From Candidatus Acidiferrales bacterium (lineage in GTDB: Bacteria; Acidobacteriota; Terriglobia; Acidiferrales; UBA7541): 9,705 nt of DNA. The notes under the pieces were generated by a model. The model did not search any database. It was not told where the DNA came from and saw only the letters and a program-made list of their open reading frames with translations. Within the stretch, counting starts at the first letter, position 1; the number at the start of each line of letters is the position of its first letter. The stretch covers positions 1-9,705 of the forward strand of contig CATPAM010000344.1 of the NCBI GenBank assembly GCA_955651735.1. Direction: 5' to 3'. The position numbers were made by a program, and so were the translations under genes. Positions 1 to 5,125 of this stretch are shown here, one piece after another.

Positions 1-1
1 C

Positions 2-403
2 TCTAAAGATTTTTTCGATGAACCTGAAGATCTTGCTGTACTGCAAAATACGATCAGAATCGCATGCGAGTTCTCTGATTTCCTGAAGGGGACAGACGGC
101 ACGCCAGAATTGTCGGATGCCGAGTACATGGCAGACACAATTCGGTCTGGGATTGACGATTTCTATAGGATGGCCCAGTGGGGAGGTATCCTGAGTGGTC
201 TAAAGTTGCGAAAGGGCTTCGGTCAAAACGTGCCGAGCACTCTCTCTGAAATGAAGGAATTGTATGACCCCATTTTCCAACAGCTGACGCATTGTACCTC
301 TAGCGTCAAGGGTGTCGGGCTCCTTTTATCTCTTCTGCAGATAATGCTTCTTTTCATGACGATCTATTTTCCATCCTTCTCTGGTTCAGAAAGCTCTTCA
401 TAA
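2..403 (+). CDS. Unrecognised protein, 3' end only (5' partial)
   Basis: The reading frame is open from the left edge to a TAA at 401-403, giving the last 133 residues of a protein whose start lies outside the window. The visible part begins acidic and polar, with no motif I recognise, and contains one strongly hydrophobic stretch near the C-terminus (GLLLSLLQIMLLFMTIYFP), followed by a short Ser-rich tail. This suggests a C-terminal membrane anchor. A TTG at 110 could serve as an internal start, but the frame upstream of it is uninterrupted and protein-like, so I treat the gene as truncated by the window edge. GC is about 48 % by hand count, clearly below the genes to the right, which hints at foreign or accessory origin. 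The next gene starts about 65 bases later on the same strand. No function is assigned. Confidence 0.6.
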   Translation, partial: SKDFFDEPEDLAVLQNTIRIACEFSDFLKGTDGTPELSDAEYMADTIRSGIDDFYRMAQWGGILSGLKLRKGFGQNVPSTLSEMKELYDPIFQQLTHCTSSVKGVGLLLSLLQIMLLFMTIYFPSFSGSESSS

Positions 404-457
404 GAGAGTGATATCATCGCTGCGGCACTCGCGGAGTCGCCCCGGAAGCCCTTCCTC

Positions 458-466
458 GGAGGTGAT
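458..466 (+). promoter_or_regulatory. Strong Shine-Dalgarno site
   Basis: GGAGGTGAT matches the anti-Shine-Dalgarno end of 16S rRNA over nine bases. The GGAGG core ends five bases before the ATG at 468. It decides the start of the Tat-signal gene in favour of 468 over the in-frame GTG at 408. It is the best ribosome binding site in the window. Confidence 0.8.
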
Positions 467-467
467 T

Positions 468-833
468 ATGCTCGATACGCGCCGTTGCTTCCTTAGAAAC
501 CTCGCCGGAGTCTCCAGTTCTTTCCTGATCTTTCAATCTTCACCGCCCATACCCGAACCCAGGCGCAGGACACCGGTAGATCCGCCGACGCCCGCTGAAA
601 AGCAGGACGCGGAGAATCCCGTGGACACATCCAGAAGCACACAGCGCGCGCAACTGCAAGCGCAAGAAAAAGAGTTTCGCGAGACGATGGCGCGGCTCTT
701 TGCCAAAGTGCGCGACCTCAAACTCCAGGTCGACGCCCTCCACTCCTCCGATGTTTTTTCAATCGCCATCTTCAAGCAAACCCAAGAAATCGAAAAGCTG
801 GCCAAACAGCTCAAAAATTACGCCAAGGCCTGA
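468..833 (+). CDS. Small Tat-signal protein with coiled-coil C-terminus
   Basis: A 121-residue protein starting at the ATG behind a near-perfect Shine-Dalgarno site. The N-terminus carries TRRCFLRNLAG (residues 4-14), which fits the twin-arginine export consensus (S/T-R-R-x-F-L-K), followed by a short hydrophobic stretch to about residue 23. No clear A-x-A cleavage site follows, so it may stay anchored by its signal. A Pro/Arg/Glu-rich linker (about 24-58) leads to a charged helical region (about 60-118) with heptad-like spacing, likely a coiled coil, ending in a Lys-rich tail. Tat export is normally used for folded or cofactor-bearing proteins, or for partners exported together with them; here there is no cofactor site, so a structural or adaptor role at the envelope is only inference. 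The frame is open back to a GTG at 408, but the longer N-terminus would bury the Tat motif. I do not recognise a named family. Confidence 0.75.
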   Translation: MLDTRRCFLRNLAGVSSSFLIFQSSPPIPEPRRRTPVDPPTPAEKQDAENPVDTSRSTQRAQLQAQEKEFRETMARLFAKVRDLKLQVDALHSSDVFSIAIFKQTQEIEKLAKQLKNYAKA

Positions 834-865
834 CCTTGGGATTTCGGAACAGGACGCGGTCTCGC

Positions 866-1150
866 CTATAGCAGTTTGTCCCGCTTTCTCCTCGACCTGG
901 TGTCAGCCCGTAACGAGACGCCAAGGATCGTCAGCAAGTAAACGCAGGCGTTTACGATGAAGGCGACGAAAATGTTTTCAAAGTTCATAAGCGAATGCTT
1001 TGGATCGTAAAAAAAGTCCGGTGGTGCTAGACGAATGACCAGCCAGCCCGGTGACGCGAACAGAACCCATTCAGGAACAATAGAGTAAGGTCCCACCCAA
1101 AAAGGCAATGCAGTGCTAATAAAAGTCACCGGCATGGAAACGATGACCAC
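866..1150 (-). CDS. Small two-helix membrane protein, start uncertain
   Basis: The frame reads as a believable membrane protein of 94 residues from a GTG at 1150 to a TAG at 866-868. There is one hydrophobic segment at the N-terminus (about residues 1-20), a polar loop with Trp/Pro/Phe, a second hydrophobic segment (about 59-80), and a basic tail ending RSRRKRDKLL that by the positive-inside rule should face the cytoplasm. The start is the problem: protein-like sequence continues upstream in the same frame to about 1273, adding seven or more hydrophobic residues (LLIFVCV) to the first helix, but no ATG, GTG or TTG occurs there before an in-frame TGA. No ribosome binding site precedes 1150. 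The gene may begin with a rare ATT codon, have a 5' frameshift, or be a truncated remnant. No family recognised. Confidence 0.5.
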   Translation of the reverse strand: MVIVSMPVTFISTALPFWVGPYSIVPEWVLFASPGWLVIRLAPPDFFYDPKHSLMNFENIFVAFIVNACVYLLTILGVSLRADTRSRRKRDKLL

Positions 1151-1273
1151 GCAAACAAAAATGAGTAGGAATTGAGGCCAGGAGCGGCCCGATGTGACCG
1201 GTTCGAGACGCGGTAAAGCCGGACTTCGCGAATCGGGAATCTGTGGAATGTGCGCCCTCCCGGTCGTCTGCTC

Positions 1274-1403
1274 TCAGACTCTTTGAGCGAAGGTATCTGT
1301 TTATCAATATAACTATGGGCTAGACGTCCTTCTGATGCGCAAGAGCGTCAGCCTCGTCTCGGTTACTACCGGGGATAGTTTCTTCCGATAGATCGTTACT
1401 TCA
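1274..1403. other. Intergenic stretch without recognised content
   Basis: Between the end of the open frame of the minus-strand membrane protein and the promoter-like elements before the alkA-type gene. I see no convincing ORF, RNA gene or terminator here. A TTG-started frame on the minus strand (1307 down to 1116) gives polar, non-conserved-looking sequence and could only matter as the out-of-frame 5' end of the membrane protein gene. Confidence 0.4.
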
Positions 1404-1433
1404 TTGCGTCGCCGCTTCGCTGCCTGCTATCTT
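1404..1433 (+). promoter_or_regulatory. Possible promoter of the glycosylase gene, extended -10
   Basis: TGCTATCTT at 1425-1433 is an extended -10 element (TGn plus TATCTT). A weak -35 (TTGCGT, 1404-1409) lies 18 bases upstream of it. The predicted transcription start is about 1440, two bases before the ATG at 1442. That would leave almost no leader, and the bases before the ATG are pyrimidine-rich with no Shine-Dalgarno site. Confidence 0.35.
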
Positions 1434-1441
1434 CTTTCCCC

Positions 1442-2158
1442 ATGTCTCTCCCCTTCGACCTCGCCGAAGCCACCCGCCACCTCTTCTCCAAAGACGAAAA
1501 ACTCGCCGCCCTCATCGCCGAAACCGCGCAATTCCAGACCGAGATAGACGCCGCGCAATCTCCCTACGAAGCCCTCCTCGAATCCATCGCCTACCAATCC
1601 ATCTCCGGCAAAGCCGCCGCCACCATCTTCGCCCGCATCAAAGCCCTCAGCGGCAACAGCCGCCCTCCCTCCCCTGAGCAAATGCTGAACCTCCGCACCT
1701 CCACGCTCCGCAAAGCCGGCCTTTCCGGCGCCAAAGTCCTCGCCATGAAGGATCTCGCCCGCAAAACCATCGACGGCATCGTCCCCACCCGCGAGCAAGC
1801 CGAAAAAATGTCCGACGCAGAACTAGTCCAGCGCCTCGACTCCGTCCGTGGCATCGGTGCCTGGAGCGTCGAGATGTTCCTGATCTTCAATCTCGGCCGC
1901 CCCGACGTCCTCCCCATCCACGACCTCGGCGTGCAAAAGGGCTGGTCCGTAGCCTACGGCAAGAAACACATGCCCAAGCCCAAGGAACTGCTGGCCTTCG
2001 GCGAGCGCTGGCGCCCCTACCGCACCGTCGCAAGCTGGTACATGTGGCGAGCCTTCGAGCGCGCCGGCTACGCCGTAACCAACAAAATCCTCCCCGCCAA
2101 AGTGAAAGCAAAGCGCCGCAAGCGCACCGCCATCGTCCGCAAGCCCCGCAAACGCTAG
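1442..2158 (+). CDS. alkA: DNA-3-methyladenine glycosylase II, AlkA type
   Basis: A 238-residue helix-hairpin-helix DNA glycosylase of the AlkA/Mag1 class, which removes alkylated purines such as 3-methyladenine to start base excision repair in the cytoplasm. The diagnostic region is the hairpin LDSVRGIGAWSVEMF (132-146), followed by the catalytic-Asp segment PIHDLGVQKG, with Asp161 in the position of the family's general acid/base. The early YEALLESIAYQSIS stretch (42-55) is also typical. Length fits the short bacterial/yeast forms that lack the N-terminal domain of E. coli AlkA. The last 19 residues (220-238) hold 12 Lys/Arg, a low-complexity basic tail beyond the usual fold that may add non-specific DNA affinity (inference). 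The ATG at 1442 is the first start in frame and lacks a Shine-Dalgarno site. The + strand of this gene is very C-rich: 27 C against 8 G in its first 60 bases. The exact glycosylase subtype is less sure than the family. Confidence 0.88.
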   Translation: MSLPFDLAEATRHLFSKDEKLAALIAETAQFQTEIDAAQSPYEALLESIAYQSISGKAAATIFARIKALSGNSRPPSPEQMLNLRTSTLRKAGLSGAKVLAMKDLARKTIDGIVPTREQAEKMSDAELVQRLDSVRGIGAWSVEMFLIFNLGRPDVLPIHDLGVQKGWSVAYGKKHMPKPKELLAFGERWRPYRTVASWYMWRAFERAGYAVTNKILPAKVKAKRRKRTAIVRKPRKR

Positions 2159-2190
2159 TCCCCGGGCGCTTTCACCCGACCCAGACCAGC

Positions 2191-2781
2191 CTATCGTATT
2201 CCTGTTCCTGGAAATTCTCTCTGGATCGCGGCAATCACAGGAAGGTTGTCGTTGTTGGGCGTGGCTCTAAAAGCGCCGAGAGCCGCCTCACAGGGTTGCT
2301 CCAGGTGATAAGCAGCAGCCCAAAGAGCGACCGTCCGGATTAGGGGCAGGTCGCCGGAGGCTTTGAAACTCGCGATGCCGGCCAAGCCATAGTAAATCTC
2401 TCCAGACAGATCCTTCGCCGACTCCGGGAGCTCGTTCCAATGGCTAAAGATATCTTTGGGATCCCACCCTGACGTCAATACGAAAGCTTCGTACTCTCCC
2501 TGATCCCTTCGCAAATCGCCGATGAGCTTTTGGTGCAGCTTTTCACTACCATATGCCCCGGCTTGGTTGTAAAAGAGGGAACGGTCATTCCAAGACATGC
2601 CGTCGAATTGCTCCGCGATGTAGTCTCCTGCCGGGATCCCCGCTTTGCGCAACTGCGCCATTGTGTGCTCAAAAAAACTGTCACTATATCGCCGAGGGGA
2701 ATACGAACTCCCATAGCGCGGCAACGCGCTCTCTCGGTTCAGCGATTTGGGCCGCTTGTTCCCATCTGTGGCGCACCTCAA
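2191..2781 (-). CDS. Hypothetical protein, no family recognised
   Basis: Up to 196 residues from a TTG at 2781 to a TAG at 2191-2193. A weak GGGA about eight bases upstream supports this start. An ATG at residue 41 (position 2661) is the alternative and would give 156 residues. From about residue 34 on, the sequence is convincing soluble, mostly helical protein, rich in Trp, Tyr and acidic residues (WNDRSLFYNQ, WDPKDIFSHWNELPES, WAAAYHLEQP), with no signal peptide or clear membrane helix. The first 25 residues are less protein-like. It follows the DUF4149-like gene on the same strand: that gene's TAA lies in the same frame, separated from this TTG by a single codon, so the two are probably co-transcribed. 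The strong C-over-G skew of its neighbours is absent here (16 C, 19 G in 2341-2400), which suggests a different history. No function assigned. Confidence 0.55.
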   Translation of the reverse strand: MRCATDGNKRPKSLNRESALPRYGSSYSPRRYSDSFFEHTMAQLRKAGIPAGDYIAEQFDGMSWNDRSLFYNQAGAYGSEKLHQKLIGDLRRDQGEYEAFVLTSGWDPKDIFSHWNELPESAKDLSGEIYYGLAGIASFKASGDLPLIRTVALWAAAYHLEQPCEAALGAFRATPNNDNLPVIAAIQREFPGTGIR

Positions 2782-2784
2782 GAA

Positions 2785-3267
2785 TTAGTTCCCAGCTACC
2801 GTTAGCTCTCTAGTCATCAAGTAGATAGCAGCGAATCCCGCCAGCAATACGCCGCTTTCGAGCGAAACCGAAATCCGGTGCAGGCGCGCAAACTCCGCCA
2901 GCAGCGGACTATCCTGCGCCGTAGCCTGGATCGATCCCATCTGCATCCGCAGCACCGCCATCCTCGGACTAACCCCGACCTGCGACGCCACCGTAAGCGC
3001 AATCATCAGCACTACGCAAAGCACCACCGGCGCCACAAAGCTCGCAAACGTCCGAGTGCGCGCCAGCCGCGCCAACAAAAACACGACCCCACAAATCACC
3101 CCAAGCAAATGCATCCGTCCCAGCGCAAAACCCACCATCGCCCCGGCAGCATCGCGGCTACCCAGCACCCGAAACGCCCCCGGCGCCACCACAAGACTAA
3201 GAAACACATCGCTTCCCAGCCACAACCCTAAACATAGAAACTCGGTCGCGCTCAGTATGAATGCCAT
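2785..3267 (-). CDS. DUF4149/TMEM205-like integral membrane protein
   Basis: A 160-residue protein with four likely membrane helices (about 6-28, 43-68, 75-95 and 135-152). It carries the hallmarks of the DUF4149/TMEM205-like family: WLGSDVFLSLVVAPGAF at the first helix (16-32), G-R-M-H at 50-53, the SPRM motif (100-103) after helix three, and F-A-R-L-H-R-I-S (126-133) before the last helix. Members are conserved small inner-membrane proteins with no settled biochemical role. The ATG at 3267 is supported by a GAGAGGA Shine-Dalgarno site six bases upstream. It shares a short divergent intergenic region with the HEPN gene and is followed within a few bases by the orphan gene on the same strand. 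The coding strand is unusually G-rich over C. Family call is fairly confident; function unknown. Confidence 0.75.
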   Translation of the reverse strand: MAFILSATEFLCLGLWLGSDVFLSLVVAPGAFRVLGSRDAAGAMVGFALGRMHLLGVICGVVFLLARLARTRTFASFVAPVVLCVVLMIALTVASQVGVSPRMAVLRMQMGSIQATAQDSPLLAEFARLHRISVSLESGVLLAGFAAIYLMTRELTVAGN

Positions 3268-3273
3268 ATTCGG

Positions 3274-3280
3274 TCCTCTC
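3274..3280 (-). promoter_or_regulatory. Shine-Dalgarno site of the DUF4149-like gene
   Basis: On the minus strand GAGAGGA is followed by six bases and then the ATG at 3267, a standard spacing that fixes this start. A TAAAAT box on the same strand (3312-3317) could be its -10 element, but no good -35 is seen. Confidence 0.55.
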
Positions 3281-3329
3281 TAGACCTGAAGAGGTAAGTA
3301 ACCGCTCTATTATTTTAAATCGATTGAGC

Positions 3330-3335
3330 TATAAT
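3330..3335 (+). promoter_or_regulatory. Perfect -10 box (TATAAT) before the HEPN gene
   Basis: An exact TATAAT with no good -35 at 16-18 bases upstream. The expected transcription start, about seven bases after the box, falls at 3342, directly at the GTG start codon 3343. With no Shine-Dalgarno site present, this points to a leaderless transcript. Confidence 0.45.
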
Positions 3336-3342
3336 CCACCGC

Positions 3343-3789
3343 GTGACGCATGTTCCAATCTATCGAAGAGACTTCAAGATTTTGGCCGAATTGCGCTCCG
3401 AAGAAGTGCGCATCCTCCTTGCCAAGGGAAAACAGCAGGGCGCCTACTATCTTGCGGGTTACGCAGTGGAATGCGCGCTCAAAGCGTGCATCGCCAAGAA
3501 GACGAAGCGGTTTGAGTTTCCCGCCAAGGCTGAATACATTCGGAAGTTGTATGCCCATGAGCTCGATAAGCTGCTCAGTCTAGCTGGACTTGACGCGCAA
3601 TTGAACAAGGATATGGCCGCAAACAAGGTCTTCAAGACAAACCGGCGGTCAATTCTCCGCACGCACTACTCTGTAGTCTTTGCGCCTTACCTAGGCACCG
3701 GTGAGCCATCCCTTTGGTGCGGCTGCGGGACGATGAGGAACTACGTTCCTTTTTTGAAAAGCGTCTCGGAATCTCGCCCTATGAAGTGA
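3343..3789 (+). CDS. HEPN-domain protein, C-terminus degraded or frameshifted
   Basis: Residues 1-100 match the HEPN fold in its PF05168-like form. RDFKILAELRSEEVRILLAKG (9-29) is the first helix. GAYYLAGYAVECALKACIAKK (33-53) is the signature second helix. FPAKAEYIRKLYAHELDKLLSLAGL (59-83) is the linker and third helix. HEPN proteins are small helical RNase or nucleotide-binding modules, often in toxin-antitoxin and defence loci. Members of this form normally continue with an N-W-x-V-V-K-D-W-x-x-x-S/A-R-Y segment and end near 130 residues. Here, after Asn100 (3640-3642), the frame departs from that pattern, while another frame (from 3642) reads PAVNSPHA, resembling part of it, so small deletions are likely. 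From about 3714 the ORF is only the shadow of another small ORF. An R-x5-H pattern (Arg102/His108) may be a coincidental match to the HEPN active-site motif. Start: GTG 3343, possibly leaderless. Confidence 0.65.
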   Translation: MTHVPIYRRDFKILAELRSEEVRILLAKGKQQGAYYLAGYAVECALKACIAKKTKRFEFPAKAEYIRKLYAHELDKLLSLAGLDAQLNKDMAANKVFKTNRRSILRTHYSVVFAPYLGTGEPSLWCGCGTMRNYVPFLKSVSESRPMK

Positions 3790-3887
3790 ACCAAGCCCTG
3801 AATCAGCTAATCCAGAAGGGGAGCACCTCTATCTTTAATGTTCAACTGAACCTAAGAAAAGCGAGGAAGGTGAACTTAGCCGCATGA
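3714..3887 (+). CDS. Small ORF (57 aa) overlapping the HEPN gene end
   Basis: In the frame beginning TTG 3714 (or GTG 3717), bounded upstream by a TGA at 3702-3704 and ending at TGA 3885-3887, the translation is convincingly protein-like: VRLRDDEELRSFFEKRLG, then ISPYEVNQALNQLIQKG, then a short strand-like STSIFNVQLNL and a basic end RKARKVNLAA. Its acidic-to-basic helical layout and SPYEV-x-QAL helix pair suggest a small DNA- or protein-binding domain, but I recognise no family. GGTGA at 3700-3704, eight to nine bases before the TTG, is a partial Shine-Dalgarno site. It overlaps the distal, out-of-frame-looking end of the HEPN ORF, so the translated product there is probably this one. Its position next to a HEPN gene makes a toxin-antitoxin-type partner possible (inference). 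Confidence 0.45.
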   Translation: MVRLRDDEELRSFFEKRLGISPYEVNQALNQLIQKGSTSIFNVQLNLRKARKVNLAA

Positions 3888-4007
3888 ACCATCTTCGGCA
3901 GCGGTCCGCCCCATAGAAGTGCAGGTCGGCGACCTCAACGACGTCGCCACACTTTGAGCACAGCACCCCTAGGTCTTTTGTAAATCTAATGAGAGCGTGT
4001 GGGAAGA

Positions 4008-4084
4008 TGGTGGGCGACAAAGGACTTGAACCTTTGACCTCTCCCGTGTGAGGGGAGCGCTCTAACCAACTGAGCTAGTCGCCC
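4008..4084 (-). tRNA. tRNA-Val (anticodon CAC)
   Basis: A complete cloverleaf on the minus strand. The 7-bp acceptor stem GGGCGAC/GTCGCCC pairs perfectly. It has T8, a D arm with the GG pair in the loop, a 5-bp anticodon stem CTCCC/GGGAG with loop CTCACAC, a 5-base variable loop, and a T arm with TTCAAGT loop closed by AAAGG/CCTTT. The anticodon CAC (plus-strand 4048-4050) reads the valine codon GTG. The discriminator base is A73, and the CCA end is encoded (4008-4010). Confidence 0.97.
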
Positions 4085-4136
4085 AAATTTCACAGCGGCG
4101 CGAACATCGAACCCAAACGGCCGTGCCGTCATCTAT

Positions 4137-4165
4137 GTTGTAACAGGAAGGCCCTGAGTTTTCAA
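4137..4165 (-). promoter_or_regulatory. Likely sigma70-type promoter of tRNA-Val
   Basis: On the minus strand TTGAAA (4160-4165) is followed by exactly 17 bases and TACAAC (4137-4142, four of six matches to TATAAT). Transcription would start near 4130, giving a leader of about 45 bases before the tRNA 5' end. The -35 box lies directly in front of the moxR start codon (4168) on the opposite strand, so the two divergent units share their control region. Confidence 0.5.
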
Positions 4166-4167
4166 CA

Positions 4168-5115
4168 ATGCCGACCGCCATCTCGCAGACCGTTTCGCAG
4201 CTCCAACGCTCCATCGCCCAAGCCATTTACGGCAAAGAAGAAGCCATTCAACTCGCGCTCATCACCCTGCTCGCACGCGGCCACCTGCTTATTGAAGACG
4301 TGCCCGGCGTTGGCAAGACTACCCTGGCGCAAGCTCTCGCAAAATCTTTTCACTGCACCTTTCAGCGCATACAGTTTACTTCCGACCTGCTTCCCAGCGA
4401 CGTGCTCGGCGTCAGCGTCTACAATCCCGAGTCCCGCGAGTTTGAGTTCCGCGCCGGCCCCATTTTCGCGAACGTCGTGCTCGCCGACGAAATCAACCGC
4501 ACCACCCCGCGTACGCAATCCGCGCTCCTCGAAGCCATGAACGAAGCGCAAGTCACGGTGGACGGCAAAACGCTCCCGCTGCCGCAGCCTTTTCTCGTCA
4601 TCGCCACGCAAAATCCCGTCGAGCATCACGGCACGTACCCGCTGCCCGAATCGCAGCTCGATCGCTTCCTGATGCGCATCCGCATGGGTTACCCCTCGCA
4701 CGAAACCGAGCGCGAAATTCTCCGCATGCGCGTGGGCGACGCTCCTATTCGCTCGCTCGAGCCGGTCGCTGACGTTAGCGACGTTCTCTCGATGCAGCAC
4801 GCCGTAGCGCAAGTCAAAGTCGATTCCAGCCTGCACGACTACGCGCTCGAAATTGTCGCGCGCACACGCAAGAGCGAGCAGCTTTCGCTCGGCGTCAGCC
4901 CACGCGGCACTTTGATGCTGCAGCGCGCCGCGCAAGCCCGCGCTTTCCTCGACGGCCGCGATTTCTGCCTCCCGGACGACTTCAAGCAGCTCGCGGTGTC
5001 GGTTTTTTCCCACCGCGTCGTCGCCAGCTCGCGCCACGCCTCGCTGCAGAAAAAATCCGAGACCACGGAAGCTGTCCTGCGCGAAATCGTCGAGTCCGTT
5101 GCCGTTCCGTTATGA
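4168..5115 (+). CDS. MoxR-family AAA+ ATPase
   Basis: A full-length 315-residue cytoplasmic MoxR ATPase, a chaperone-like AAA+ enzyme thought to remodel or mature VWA- or envelope-linked partner complexes using ATP. Motifs are all in place: Walker A E-D-V-P-G-V-G-K-T-T (43-52, Lys50), Walker B VVLADEINR (103-111, Asp107/Glu108), sensor 1 ATQNP (146-150), the family-typical ESQLDRF with Arg166 (161-167), and sensor 2 GVSPRG (242-247, Arg246). The N-terminal region to about residue 40 gives the usual YGKEEAIQLALITLLARGHLL lead-in. The ATG at 4168 matches the family start. A purine-rich AGGAAGG lies at 4145-4151, too far for a good ribosome binding site. Its stop is ten bases before the preferred start of the DUF58 gene, the usual operon partner, so translational coupling is likely. 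Specific subfamily and substrate are not determinable here. Confidence 0.93.
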   Translation: MPTAISQTVSQLQRSIAQAIYGKEEAIQLALITLLARGHLLIEDVPGVGKTTLAQALAKSFHCTFQRIQFTSDLLPSDVLGVSVYNPESREFEFRAGPIFANVVLADEINRTTPRTQSALLEAMNEAQVTVDGKTLPLPQPFLVIATQNPVEHHGTYPLPESQLDRFLMRIRMGYPSHETEREILRMRVGDAPIRSLEPVADVSDVLSMQHAVAQVKVDSSLHDYALEIVARTRKSEQLSLGVSPRGTLMLQRAAQARAFLDGRDFCLPDDFKQLAVSVFSHRVVASSRHASLQKKSETTEAVLREIVESVAVPL

Positions 5116-5125
5116 TCCGCCTCCT

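Noticed and set aside
2159..2190. Possible terminator between the convergent alkA-type gene and the orphan gene
   Set aside because: CGGG/CCCG pairs over four bases only and no T-run follows in either direction.
2685..2725. A tRNA T-arm-like element (minus strand GGGAGTTCGTATTCCC), possible tRNA relic or attachment site
   Set aside because: The stem does not pair properly as a 5-bp T stem, and no acceptor or anticodon arm is found at the right distance.
2878..3231. A + strand frame rich in His, Arg, Lys and Pro
   Set aside because: It is antisense to the DUF4149-like membrane protein, and its composition simply reflects the C/A-rich + strand.
4162..5037. A 291-codon open frame on the minus strand opposite moxR
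   Set aside because: It is antisense to a MoxR gene with every motif intact. The translation is Ala/Arg/Glu/Val-rich without motifs, a usual by-product of GC-rich codon use.
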